Part shown: positions 18,612 to 27,524 of the stretch, piece after piece
Layout of the letters: each line of letters begins with the position of its first letter
Position numbering within the stretch: position 1 is the stretch's first letter
NCBI GenBank assembly: GCA_004295565.1
Contig: AP019416.1
Coordinates: 1,302,001-1,366,000, forward strand
DNA: 64,000 bases
Origin: Vreelandella olivaria
GTDB lineage: Bacteria > Pseudomonadota > Gammaproteobacteria > Pseudomonadales > Halomonadaceae
Direction of reading: 5' to 3'
Translations under genes and position numbers: made by a program
Notes under the pieces: model-generated
The model's input: only the letters and a program-made list of their open reading frames with translations
What the model was told of the DNA's origin: nothing
Databases searched by the model: none

Positions 18612-19975
18612 TTAATCATCATCAGGCTTTGTTACCTGCGCTTCTGTTTCTTCTTCAGGGTCTTCTTCAACGTGCTTAACACGTGGCGCTGGGGCTACCC
18701 AGGCTTTCAGGTATTGGCCTGCATAGCGATAGAAATCTGGAACAATTTTTCAAGATGCTCAATGAAAACGCGGTTGCCTGAGAATTTTCCGCCTAAGTCT
18801 AGTGATGTAAATACTTCAAAGTAAACAGGCAGTGAGTCTGTGTTTTCTGCATCTAAAATAACTGGGTTTTGGCGTACTTCTTCAAGAGGCTTATCGGTAT
18901 CCATGGCTTGTCCTTTGCGGATAGCCTTTACTCTAATTGCTGGCCCCTTTTCGCTAGTAGGTAATTGGCGGGTGAGCCAATTGATTTTTGCTGAGCTGCT
19001 TTTCTTATCTTTAGGTGCTTCAAGCCGCATGCTGCATGTGATCGATTTGCGCGCAATATCGACGGTGACCAGCAGATCCGCAGCAGCATTAGGAATGGCA
19101 ATGGTGCTGGAGAGAAGCTGCTCTGAAGCTAGTTTGTCACAATCATCAGTAAGGCGCTGCTTAGGATCATTACGGTGAGCTCGAGGAAGCTTAACTTCGA
19201 CCTTTTCTCCGACCAACGGCCACATTTGAAGGCAAAGCTCACGCTGTTCCTGGTGCCAACTACTGACTGTCTTTAATACCTCATCAGAGTTTTTGTTAAG
19301 TTTGGAGTTGTTAAAGGCGCTTTGTACCACCGTCTTCCACTCGGCGTTCATGCTGGTAAAGCCAGTCTTCCCACTACTTGGATCTTCTAAATACTTCACC
19401 ACTTCATGCAGAATAAACCTTTGATCCTGGCTTTCTATTTTGTCCTGGGTTAAGAGCAGCTGAGCCATCGTAACGATGTATGTCCATGACCAGTGAAAAA
19501 TCTCAACCGAGCGCAAGTTCTTCTTGGGAATGGAAACGGGATGGTGGGTTGGTAACGCGACAAACTGGTTGGTGATGGTTATAACAGCATCAATGCCGTG
19601 TTCTTTGGCTTGCTTGATGTATTTTAGTAGCTGCTCTTCTCCGACGGTCTCACTGCCTACTTTTGCTTCGATCAGTGCATGCCATTTTTTACGTCCCGTA
19701 TCTAGGACAATAAGGCCATCAGGCCTATCGTCGGGCCCCTTTTTTTTGGCCAGGGTTTCGTCTTTGAAAACGACTTCAGTCCAGGCTTCAAGCTTTGTAC
19801 GCGCTCCAACACGCAAGTTGATCGATTGAAGCATCGCTTTACGAAACTCGTATACCGACATGAGCGCAGCCAACAGTATCGAGGTTGCTCGTTCCTCTTT
19901 TTTACTGTCAGCCAGAGTGGGGATTAAACGGGCATATTTACCTTGTGATGTGTAATCGGGGCGAGTTTCGCTCAT
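18612..19975 (-). CDS. Orphan PD-(D/E)XK nuclease-like protein (3' frameshift)
   Basis: About 455 residues, not assignable to a named family. A PD-(D/E)XK nuclease core is visible at residues about 80-110: RPDGLIVLDTGRKKWHALIE followed by AKVG, giving Asp...Glu-X-Lys. A conserved-looking N-terminus (YARLIPTLADSKKEERATSI) and a Glu-rich C-terminus flank it. The clean frame stops near 18707. Adding one T in the TTCC context near 18742 reads on through LFPDFYRYAGQYLKAWVAPA and an acidic tail to TAA 18612. Codon use is more AT-rich than in the neighbours and the gene stands alone between dusA and a permease, as expected for a horizontally acquired or defence-related gene. Function is unknown. Confidence 0.65.
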
Positions 19976-20089
19976 GTGGACTCCTGGATTGTTTTTGGTT
20001 AATCAATCCACAAGAGCGAAATTTACTTTGAATGTCAATTGTAAGCTTTAAACGTGGAGACCGTCCCATAGGCGTGCGCACGGAATAGC

Positions 20090-20894
20090 TCAAGCCGTAA
20101 ACACCGCATACACCATCTGCAGTGCCAGCCCCATCAGCATAAAAGCGAATACTCGTTTGAGGAGATTGACGGGTAGTCTATGCGCTAACCTTGCTCCGAT
20201 AGGGGCGGTAAGAATACTGAAGGGAGCCATTAGCAGTAGCGCGGGCAGGTAAACGTAGCCGAGCGCGGCACTCGGCAGCCCTTGGGTAGACCAGCCGTTG
20301 ATGATGTAGCCAAGCGCCCCGGCAACGGCAATCGGTAGCCCTACGGCTGCAGAGGTGCCAATTGCGCGGGGTAGTTTGACGTTGCACCAGGTGAGGAAAG
20401 GCACTGTGAGTGAGCCACCGCCAATGGCGACGAGTGCTGAAATGCCGCCGATGCCCAGGCCCACACCGCTTACGCCGAGAGGGCCAGGTAGGCTGCGGCT
20501 CGGTTTGGGCTTAATGTTTGCCAGCATCTGGAGCGACATTAACACCATAAAGCAGGCGAAAAAGATGGCTAGGCCGCGGGTAGGGAGCAATGCAGCGATA
20601 AAGGTCGCCAAAAAGTGCCGATTAATATGCCGGGGTGATAAAGCGCACGATGTCCCAGCGAACGGCACCGTGCCGGTGGTGGGAGAACAAACTAGCAGTA
20701 GAGGCAGGAATGATGGCCGCCATGGCGGTGCCTAAGGCCAAGTGGGCAAGGTGTTCGTGGGGCACGCCTTGGAGTACAAAAAGGGAGGTGAGAATCGGCA
20801 CCATAATGCCGCCACCGCCAATCCCCAATAAACCTGCCATCAAACCTACAAAACCGCCCAGTGCTACATAGGCCAACCACCAAATGATGTCCAA
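20090..20894 (-). CDS. TSUP (TauE/SafE) family permease (two frameshifts)
   Basis: Membrane permease of the sulfite exporter TauE/SafE family, which moves organosulfonates, sulfite or other small anions. The start is probably TTG 20894 (LDIIWWLAYVALGG), with AGGAG about 8 nt upstream. The repeated family motifs GLMAGLLGIGGGGIMVPIL and GISALVAIGGGSLTVPFL are present, with about eight hydrophobic helices. The halves join as FITPGILIGTFLATFIAALL if one C and one T are added near 20630 and 20615. The resulting length of about 268 residues is normal. Nothing nearby indicates the substrate. Confidence 0.85.
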
Positions 20895-21115
20895 AGCCGC
20901 TGCTCCTAAAAGTGTCTTGTTAGCATGATAAGCATATTGTACCTGAAGCGGTGCCTGTAGCGGGGCCAATACAAGTATTCCACTGTGGTAGCAGCTATGC
21001 AGTGGTAAGCTGCTAGGAGCCTGACAGGCGGAACGCTGATCTACTGAAAATTCGTGTGCTTTTCGCGACGATCGGTCAAGCCTGAAAGGCTCCGGGGCAA
21101 TATTTTGGAGTGCAT

Positions 21116-21712
21116 ATGCGCAATGTATTAAGCAGTGTTGGTGTGTTGATGATATCCGTTGCGCTATTGGCAGGCTGTAGCGAAACAGACAAGCCGAGTG
21201 AGCCAGTATCAACAACTGAGCAAACATCAACTTCTGAGTCCACAGCTGCTGAGATAGACGTGGTTGCGGCAGAAGAAGTGGCGCCTCTTGTCGTCGAGAT
21301 AACGGCGCATGTATCGCTGCGCAGCGATCGACGGTTAATGGTGGAAGGTGAAAGCAACTTGCCTGATGAGACGCTGGTGCAAATTATTGTCGAGCGCGAG
21401 ATCAGCAGCGTCCGTTGGCGTGAGCGGACACGTATAGGGGATGGGGAATTCGCAGCAGGGCCATTTGGGCCTGGCAGTGGCTTACCCGATGGTGGCTATA
21501 TAGTGCAGGTTGAGGTTTCCGAAGGCAGTGTGCAGCCGGAAGCCGTTCAGGCGCGTATTGGCCAAGAGGGCCAGCTCCTGGCGGGAGAGCTGGTAAATCA
21601 ATCCCGCCACGGGCTGGGCCAAGTGGCCACCTACTCACGGCGCTTCTTGGTGGGGAGTGAGCCAAGGCAAACGCGTGACCAGGTGGAAGTGCTAGAGAGT
21701 CCGGGGAGGTAG
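21116..21712 (+). CDS. Unrecognised lipoprotein
   Basis: A 198-residue protein of unknown function with a lipoprotein signal peptide (SVGVLMISVALLAGC, lipobox LAGC). A Ser/Thr/Glu-rich linker follows (residues about 22-50), then a probable beta-sandwich domain (VEGESNLPDETLVQIIVERE; DGEFAAGPFGPGSGLPDGGY). Starts at GTG 21110 and ATG 21116 are both possible. GGAG five bases upstream favours 21116. It is convergent with the XRE regulator, with only 5 bp between the stops. Confidence 0.75.
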   Translation: MRNVLSSVGVLMISVALLAGCSETDKPSEPVSTTEQTSTSESTAAEIDVVAAEEVAPLVVEITAHVSLRSDRRLMVEGESNLPDETLVQIIVEREISSVRWRERTRIGDGEFAAGPFGPGSGLPDGGYIVQVEVSEGSVQPEAVQARIGQEGQLLAGELVNQSRHGLGQVATYSRRFLVGSEPRQTRDQVEVLESPGR

Positions 21713-21717
21713 ACGCT

Positions 21718-22242
21718 TTAGGCAGGATGCCAATGGGCTAACAGTACTGCATGAATCGATGTGTCGCTTGGGGCTTTGGCGAAGTGCTCAATGACGAAAC
21801 GATCGTCGCGTTGCACTACATAGTGGCCCGCTTTGTGAAACACATGGGTTGGCCCAAGCAGCAGAAGATCACCAGCATTAACGGGTGAAAAATCTGTACC
21901 TTGGCCGGGTGTTGCCATCACGCACGGTGCTTTCCAGTCGATGTTCAGCGGGAGATGACTGGGCACTTTAATGGTCGTTGCCTGCACCTGTTCCCAGGGG
22001 AGGGGGCCAGTATGGGTCAACGTTAATAGCTCGGGGGCGCTATCACCTTCCAATAGAGTTGCCAGGGAGCAGTCGAGTGCATCAGCGAGCGCAACGAGGC
22101 GTTCGTGACCGATCTGTTTGATCGCCCCAGATTCCCAATAAGAAATGGTGACATCTGACACGCCAACTTTGCGTGCGAGGGCAGCTTTGTTGAGCTTGGC
22201 CCTAAGCCGCAGTTGCTTGATACGTGAGCCTAGCGATTCCAT
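21718..22242 (-). CDS. XRE family regulator with S24-like C-terminal domain
   Basis: A 174-residue DNA-binding protein. The N-terminal helix-turn-helix of the Cro/CI type (RIKQLRLRAKLNKAALARKV, then GVSDVTISYWESG) is clear. The C-terminal part (ATPGQGTDFSPVNAGDLLLL ... HYVVQRDDRFVIEHF) has the pattern of an S24/LexA-like beta domain. The usual GDSM Ser nucleophile context is not evident, so self-cleavage is doubtful. The start is taken as ATG 22242 (MESLGSRIK). An upstream ATG at 22269 would add nine poorly conserved residues. It is divergent from gltX, and its target is unknown. Confidence 0.78.
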   Translation of the reverse strand: MESLGSRIKQLRLRAKLNKAALARKVGVSDVTISYWESGAIKQIGHERLVALADALDCSLATLLEGDSAPELLTLTHTGPLPWEQVQATTIKVPSHLPLNIDWKAPCVMATPGQGTDFSPVNAGDLLLLGPTHVFHKAGHYVVQRDDRFVIEHFAKAPSDTSIHAVLLAHWHPA

Positions 22243-22506
22243 TTCGTCTTCCTGATGATGAGCTAACAAGCTCGTTGAATGACTGCCACTACAATAATTT
22301 CATCTAATATAGATAGTGGCGCTAAGAACATACGTTATTGGTCTGTCTCAAGCTTGGGGTATGCACCCAAGGTGTTGCTGCAGAGCCATACTAAGCGATT
22401 GTGCTTTAGCGCGCATTAGTGGACAAATAACGTTGAGTTAATTTCTCTGACGCTTTCTTGCGCTAGTCGTTCCCTGGGCAACGCTGTTGGTTGCGCCTAA
22501 GGTGCG

Positions 22507-22512
22507 TATAAT
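22507..22512 (+). promoter_or_regulatory. Probable -10 element of gltX
   Basis: A perfect TATAAT lies 34 bp upstream of the gltX ATG. The -35 region at 17 bp spacing (CTGTTG) is weak. Confidence 0.5.
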
Positions 22513-22545
22513 ATCGCCATGCATTTTTGCCAATAGGACGTTTTC

Positions 22546-24032
22546 ATGACCGTACGTACTCGCATCGCACCTTCTCCCACTGGAGACCCCCACGTTGGTA
22601 CGGCCTACATCGCGCTTTTTTAACCTCTGTTTTGCGCGTCAGCATGGTGGCCAATTTATACTGCGTATTGAAGACACGGATCGGGTGCGTTCTACACCTG
22701 AATCGGAACAGATGATTCTTGATTCACTGCGCTGGCTGGGTCTTGAGTGGGATGAAGGCCCGGACGTTGGCGGCCCCCACGGCCCTTATCGGCAAAGCGA
22801 GCGTGGCGATATATATGCTCAATACGCCCAGCAGTTGTTGGATGCCGGGCATGCATTTAAGTGTTACCGCACCAGTGAAGAGCTTGATGAGTTGCGTGAA
22901 ACCCGCAAAGCCGCGGGCTTGCAACTGGCATTGAAGCCTGCCGACTTGGCATTGGAGAGCCAGGAGCAAGCACGACGTGAACAGGAAGGGTGGCCTTTCG
23001 TGGTGCGTATGAACGTGCCCGCCGAAGGCGTTTGTGTGGTCAATGATATGCTGCGCGGTACGATTGAAGTGGAGTGGGCGCAGGTGGACGCGCAAATTCT
23101 GCTTAAGTCAGACGGCATGCCCACTTACCACCTCGCCAATGTGGTCGACGATCATCTAATGGCGATCACCCATGTATTGCGTGGGGAGGAGTGGATTAAC
23201 TCCGCACCAAAGCATCAATTGCTGTATGAGTATTTTGGTTGGGAAATGCCGCAACTTTGTCACATGCCGCTGCTGCGCAACCCGGATAAATCCAAGCTCT
23301 CGAAGCGCAAGAACCCGACCTCCATCAATTACTACCGCCGGATGGGCTTTTTTACCCCAGGCCGTTACCAACTATTTGGGGCGGATGGGATGGTCGATGC
23401 CTGATGAACGCGAAAAATTCAGCCTGCAAGAGATGATGGCAGAGTTCGACGTTCAACGTGTCTCGTTAGGTGGCCCGGTGTTTGACCTGGAAAAACTGAC
23501 CTGGCTGAACGGTGTTTATATCCGTGAAGATCTGGACGACGATGCCCTGTTGAGCGCCCTTCGCGACTGGGCCTTCAATGAAGCCTATGTTAAGCAGATC
23601 CTGCCGCAGGTTCGGCCACGGGTAGAGACGCTCTCCCAGGTAATGCCCTTGGCAGGGCACTTCTTCTCAGGCCTTCCGGCGCTAACAAAAGAGTCGTTTG
23701 ATAGCGTGAAGCTCGAGGAAGAGGAGCTGGTTAAACTGCTCCAGTTCCTTGTTTGGCGGTTCGAGGGCGTTTCGGCTTGGCACAAAGAGGCGCTGCTGAG
23801 CGAAGTGAAGATACTGGCTGAGTATTTTGATTTGAAAATGAAGGCTTTCCTTGCCCCGGTGTTTATTGCTATTACCGGCAGCACCTCCAGTACCTCTGTG
23901 ATGGACGCTATGGCAATTCTTGGCTCTGACGTTACCCGAGGCGCGGCTGCGTAGTGCGATAGAGGTTTTAGGCGGCGTCTCGAAAAACAGGCGAAGCGCT
24001 TTGAAAAGGAGTACCGGGAAATAGTTTCGTGA
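22546..24032 (+). CDS. gltX: Glutamyl-tRNA synthetase (frameshifted)
   Basis: Essential class I aminoacyl-tRNA synthetase charging tRNA-Glu. The start is ATG 22546 ([20 protein letters not shown]), with the HIGH-equivalent HVGT. The KMSKS-equivalent is KLSKRKN near residue 245. The anticodon-binding domain carries [20 protein letters not shown]. The frame breaks at the T run near 22620, at the T run near 23350 (one base too many, restoring [17 protein letters not shown]) and twice near 23937 and 23985, with the stop at TGA 24032. About 494 residues is the usual length. An essential gene broken four times argues strongly for sequencing error. Two tRNA genes follow, one of them the enzyme's substrate tRNA-Glu. 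Confidence 0.95.
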
Positions 24033-24063
24033 GATCGCTTAACCGCGCTTGATCTAGCGTTAG

Positions 24064-24097
24064 CGCCAATTTCTTAACCGTAAGGAATTGGCGTTTT
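24064..24097 (+). terminator. gltX terminator
   Basis: A 13-bp stem with one G-T pair (CGCCAATTTCTTA with TAAGGAATTGGCG) and the 4-nt loop ACCG is followed by TTTT. Confidence 0.85.
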
Positions 24098-24102
24098 ACT
24101 AG

Positions 24103-24131
24103 TTGACGAAGGCCTGGGGAATCAGTATTAT
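24103..24131 (+). promoter_or_regulatory. tRNA operon promoter
   Basis: TTGACG (24103-24108), a 17-bp spacer and TATTAT (24126-24131) lie 22 bp before tRNA-Ala. The downstream GC-rich discriminator is typical of stable-RNA promoters. Confidence 0.82.
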
Positions 24132-24153
24132 ACGCTCCGTCTTCGCGACATGT

Positions 24154-24229
24154 GGGGCCTTAGCTCAGCTGGGAGAGCGCAACACTGGCAGTGTTGAGGT
24201 CAGCGGTTCGATCCCGCTAGGCTCCACCA
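24154..24229 (+). tRNA. tRNA-Ala (GGC)
   Basis: A 76-nt cloverleaf with acceptor GGGGCCT paired to AGGCTCC, D-arm TAGCTCAGCTGGGAGAGC, anticodon loop CTGGCAG (anticodon GGC), T-arm GGTTCGATCC and encoded ACCA. Confidence 0.96.
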
Positions 24230-24328
24230 ATTCATATAGCTATTTAAACGTAGCGTGTGGATAGCCGCTCAAGAAGTCATGCTTTAAGCGTCATATTGCT
24301 TCAAAGCGATTTATAGTTAGTGTTATAC

Positions 24329-24404
24329 GTCCCATTCGTCTAGTGGTCTAGGACACCGCCCTTTCACGGCGGTAACAGGGGTTCGAACCCCCTATGGGAC
24401 GCCA
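24329..24404 (+). tRNA. tRNA-Glu (TTC)
   Basis: A 76-nt cloverleaf with acceptor GTCCCAT paired to ATGGGAC, anticodon loop CTTTCAC (anticodon TTC), T-arm GGGGTTCGAACCCC and encoded GCCA. It lies 99 bp after tRNA-Ala, probably co-transcribed with it. Confidence 0.96.
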
Positions 24405-24967
24405 CTGCTTCAGTACCCTTCCTAATCGTTTATTTCTCTGGCAATGAGTCCTCTCATCTGCTGGCTTTTGTATTCCTGTCGTTCACGAAAAAGCTACAAA
24501 TCGTCAATTTTTGGACGATTTTGTGCTTGACTTGTCCACTTTGCGATTCTGGTTTAAAGGTTGTGCACAACCCCTTGTTGTTGACGCAAAAATCTTTAAC
24601 AGAACTTAAACTGTTCAAAAACAATGACTTATGGCAGGTTAAAAATAACCAATTTAAGGCTGGCCCACTGCCCATGGCGATTTCGGGACGTTTTGAAGTG
24701 GTTGTGAACAGGGTTATCCACAGATAGTGTGGAAAACCCTTGGCAAGATCCAGAAGCAAAAAAGTCAAGCGATAATAGGGTCGAATTAGGCGTTTTTGAA
24801 GTCCTTCACTGGTGCATCTGACTATCGCCGTGGCCTAGGCTTAGAAAGGGTAAGGGAGGTCTCTAAGGGGAGGGGCTTGCTCATGGTATTGGTAGTTAGT
24901 GATTGGTCGTGAGCACGTGTGGTGGCACGTTGCTGGTCTATGAGCCAGGTTAATCAGCCCATACGCA
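24405..24967. other. AT-rich intergenic region with DnaA-box-like sites
   Basis: No gene is supportable in this stretch of about 560 bp. It holds a terminator-like hairpin (AAATCGTC with GACGATTT, 24498-24521), a perfect DnaA box TTATCCACA at 24714-24722, a near-box TGTGGAAAA at 24728-24736, TTGTGAACA at 24702-24710, and the palindrome TTGTGCACAA at 24561-24570. Confidence 0.5.
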
Positions 24968-24991
24968 AAAGGCCACCCGAAGGTGGCCTTT
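24968..24991 (-). terminator. gltA terminator
   Basis: A 10-bp perfect stem (AAAGGCCACC with GGTGGCCTTT on the minus strand) with a TTCG tetraloop runs into TTTT, 26 bp after the gltA stop. Confidence 0.93.
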
Positions 24992-25016
24992 GATCTTACT
25001 ATCAAACGGGGATGAT

Positions 25017-26303
25017 TTATTTTTTTGGGTAGTCCCGCTGGTCGTGGCCAATATAGAGCTGACGCGGGCGACCAATTTTGTAACTTTCGCTGAGCATTTC
25101 GTGCCAATGAGAGATCCAGCCAATAGTGCGCGATACTGCGAAGATCACGGTGAACATATTGGTTGGGATACCCATGGCTTTCAAAATGATGCCTGAGTAG
25201 AAATCCACGTTGGGGTACAGCTTACGCTCAATGAAGTACTCGTCTTCAAGGGCGATTTGCTCAAGACGCTTAGCGATTTTGAGCTGCGGGTCGTCGGCCA
25301 TGCCAAGCTCCGCAAGAACTTCGTCACAGGTCTCTTTCATTACCTTGGCGCGCGGGTCAAAGTTGCGATAAACGCGGTGACCAAAGCCCATCAGCTTGAA
25401 CGGGTCGTCCTTATCCTTGGCTTTATCAACAAAGCGCTGGATGTTCTCTTCGGAGTCTTCACCGATTTCGTCAAGCATGGCCAGCACTGCTTCGTTTGCG
25501 CCGCCGTGAGCGGGGCCCCAAAGTGCCGCGATACCTGCGCTAATACAAGCGAATGGGTTGGCGCCCGTGGAGCCTGCTAGGCGTACAGTTGAGGTAGAGG
25601 CGTTCTGCTCATGATCCGCATGCAACATAAAGATGCGATCCATGGCTTTCGCGTATACCGGGTTGATTTTGTACTCTTCGCAAGGGTTACTGAACATCAT
25701 GTAGAGGAAGTTCTCTGCATAGCTCAGATCGTTACGCGGATAGTTAAACGGCTGGCCCACATTATATTTGTGGGACATGGCCGCCAGCGTAGGCATTTTG
25801 GCAATCAGGCGAATCGCGCTAATGACACGATCTTCTTCTTGAGTAATGTCCATGTGGTCATGGTAGAAAGCCGCTAAGCCGCCTACTACGCCGCACAAGA
25901 TAGACATCGGGTGCGCATCGCGGCGGAACCCTTTAAAGAAGTTATTGATTTGATCGTGAACCATGGTGTGGTTACGAATGCGCGATTCAAAATCTGCGTA
26001 CTGCTCGTCGTTGGGCAGCTCACCAAATAGCAAGGTGTAGCACACCTCGACGAAATTAGACTCTTTGGCCAGTTGGTCGATGGGGTAGCCGCGATGAAGC
26101 AGTACGCCCTTGCCACCATCAATATAAGTGATGGCAGACTGGCAGGAAGAGGTGGCCATAAAGCCGGGGTCGTAGGTGAACAGGCCTTCCGCGCCTAAAC
26201 CGCGTACGTCGATGACGTCGGGGCCAAGTGTGCCGGAATACATGGGTAGATCGATCGGTTTATCCAGACCGTCTACCGTCAATGTCGCTTTCCTGTCAGC
26301 CAT
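25017..26303 (-). CDS. gltA: Citrate synthase, type II
   Basis: Condenses oxaloacetate with acetyl-CoA at the entry of the TCA cycle. It has 428 residues and is intact. Active-site segments are visible: [18 protein letters not shown] (His), [16 protein letters not shown] (His and Arg) and [12 protein letters not shown] (Asp). The N-terminal beta domain found in Gram-negative hexameric NADH-sensitive enzymes is present ([20 protein letters not shown]). It is divergent from sdhCDAB across 0.5 kb that holds both promoters. Confidence 0.98.
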   Translation of the reverse strand: MADRKATLTVDGLDKPIDLPMYSGTLGPDVIDVRGLGAEGLFTYDPGFMATSSCQSAITYIDGGKGVLLHRGYPIDQLAKESNFVEVCYTLLFGELPNDEQYADFESRIRNHTMVHDQINNFFKGFRRDAHPMSILCGVVGGLAAFYHDHMDITQEEDRVISAIRLIAKMPTLAAMSHKYNVGQPFNYPRNDLSYAENFLYMMFSNPCEEYKINPVYAKAMDRIFMLHADHEQNASTSTVRLAGSTGANPFACISAGIAALWGPAHGGANEAVLAMLDEIGEDSEENIQRFVDKAKDKDDPFKLMGFGHRVYRNFDPRAKVMKETCDEVLAELGMADDPQLKIAKRLEQIALEDEYFIERKLYPNVDFYSGIILKAMGIPTNMFTVIFAVSRTIGWISHWHEMLSESYKIGRPRQLYIGHDQRDYPKK

Positions 26304-26378
26304 GCTGGCCTCCTTTCGAATTCGGGTTGGGACGTAAAGTCATTGCTGCGCATACCGCGCCGGCGAAAAGGCTTGCCC

Positions 26379-26406
26379 ACTATAGAAGCGTGCGACATTT
26401 TGTCAA
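26379..26406 (-). promoter_or_regulatory. gltA promoter
   Basis: On the minus strand there is a perfect -35 TTGACA (26401-26406), a 16-bp spacer and -10 TATAGT (26379-26384), 76 bp upstream of the gltA start. Confidence 0.82.
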
Positions 26407-26447
26407 TTAGCCTAAGCGCTAGCTACAGATTGTACAAATATTGTTGT

Positions 26448-26456
26448 TGTGGATAA
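26448..26456 (-). promoter_or_regulatory. Perfect DnaA box in the gltA-sdhC intergenic region
   Basis: TGTGGATAA, the reverse complement of TTATCCACA, lies about 40 bp upstream of the gltA -35. Regulatory meaning is unproven. Confidence 0.4.
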
Positions 26457-26644
26457 TTTTTGTATATGATGAAAAAGCCTAGATTATGGCGAAGCGTCAG
26501 AAGATTGACGATAGGCTAATATGATATGTTAACAGGCTTATCAAATTGCTAATCTACTGTCACTATAACCATGCTGCAGCGCAAAATCGACACAGGATGA
26601 AGACAATTTTCTTGCACCATAGTCGAGTTAGCCCTGAGTTCGGT

Positions 26645-26673
26645 TTGTAAGCGAGGGCGAAGGTTCTTATAAT
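26645..26673 (+). promoter_or_regulatory. sdhC: sdhC promoter and structured leader
   Basis: TTGTAA (26645-26650), a 17-bp spacer and TATAAT (26668-26673) point at sdhC. The leader of about 125 nt is GC-rich, with GGTGGT (26697-26702) able to pair with ACCACC (26740-26745) and a direct repeat TGCCCGACyTG at 26705 and 26760. Confidence 0.7.
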
Positions 26674-26807
26674 CCACGGCGCGCGACCGGCAGGTAGGTG
26701 GTCGTGCCCGACTTGGCAACGGCCGAGCCCCTTCCAGCAACCACCGCCCGCTCGGGCCATGCCCGACCTGTCGCAGAGCGGGCCAAGAGAGTGTGTACAA
26801 AGCCGTG

Positions 26808-27179
26808 AATAGCAAACGACCCGTAAACCTAGACCTTACTACGATACATTTCCCACTGCCGGCGCTGACGTCGATCACACACCGTATCACTGGTGTCATC
26901 CTGTTCGTTGGCTTGATTTTCGCTTTTGGGCGCTGGGTAAATCCTTGTCATCTCCGGCGGGTTTCGACGCCGTTAGCGATGCTCTGGCCAATAATTTTTG
27001 GCTAAATTGATTGCTTGGGGGCTGTTATCCGCACTGGCATTTCACTTTGTCGCAGGTATCAAACACCTGCTGATGGATGCCGACATTGGTGTAACCCTTG
27101 AGGGTGGCGTTAAAAAGCGCAGATCACCGTCGTGGTCAGCGCCGTTCTGATTATTCTGGCAGGAGTTTGGGTATGGTAA
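26808..27179 (+). CDS. sdhC: Succinate dehydrogenase cytochrome b556 subunit (frameshifted)
   Basis: Membrane anchor subunit of complex II. The start is uncertain: GTG 26808 (MNSKRPVNLDLTTIHFPLPA) fits homologues better than GTG 26793. ALTSITHRITGVILFVGLIF is the conserved first helix with the Ser/Arg quinone-site residues. The haem-ligand His segment LAFHFVAGIKHLLMDADIG lies in a later frame. Indels near 26925, 26998 and 27113 break it. Joined, it ends with SAVLIILAGVWVW at TAA 27179, about 125 residues. It overlaps sdhD by seven bases. Confidence 0.9.
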
Positions 27180-27520
27180 CCAACATTACAAGTTTTGGCC
27201 GTAGTGGGCTTTCTGACTGGCTGATGCAGCGTGTTTCTGCTGTTATTTTGGCCCTCTACACGGTCTTTATCGTTGCCTTCCTGCTGTTTAATCCGAATCT
27301 CGACTACTACGCGTGGAGCGGCCTATTCAGCCAGACGTGGATGCGGATTTTCTCGCTATTGGCTTTCGTCGCCATAGCGGCACACGCCTGGATCGGTCTG
27401 TGCACCGTTACTACCGACTATCTCAAGTCCACTCGCCTGCGCGTGGGTGCCCAAGCTGTCATCATTCTGGGCATTTTCGTGTACTTGGTGTGGGGCATTC
27501 AAATTTTGTGGGGAGCTTGA
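27173..27520 (+). CDS. sdhD: Succinate dehydrogenase hydrophobic membrane anchor
   Basis: Second membrane anchor of complex II, 115 residues with three transmembrane helices. It starts at ATG 27173, overlapping the sdhC stop (ATGGTAA). WLMQRVSAVILALYTVFIVA is the first helix with the conserved Arg, and AAHAWIGLCTVTTDYLKSTR holds the haem-ligand His and the quinone-site Asp-Tyr. The gene is intact. Confidence 0.94.
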   Translation: MVTNITSFGRSGLSDWLMQRVSAVILALYTVFIVAFLLFNPNLDYYAWSGLFSQTWMRIFSLLAFVAIAAHAWIGLCTVTTDYLKSTRLRVGAQAVIILGIFVYLVWGIQILWGA

Positions 27521-27524
27521 TTAC

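Noticed and set aside
18341-18622. Open frames of 65-93 codons on the minus strand after dusA
   Set aside because: Cys/His-rich, low-complexity translations with no recognisable domain, overlapping each other in different frames and running into the corrected 3' end of the nuclease-like gene. Treated as intergenic.
24454-24768. A 104-codon minus-strand frame after the tRNA genes
   Set aside because: No plausible ribosome-binding site or domain. The region is AT-rich with hairpins and DnaA-box-like sites, more like non-coding DNA.
24405-24967. Chromosomal replication origin
   Set aside because: One perfect and a few imperfect DnaA boxes are not enough, and dnaA, gidA or rpmH are not nearby. 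Kept only as a DnaA-box finding.
26549-26899. A 116-codon minus-strand frame upstream of sdhC
   Set aside because: It overlaps the sdhC promoter, leader and first codons on the opposite strand. The translation is Arg/Pro/Cys-rich and looks like a shadow of GC-rich leader sequence.
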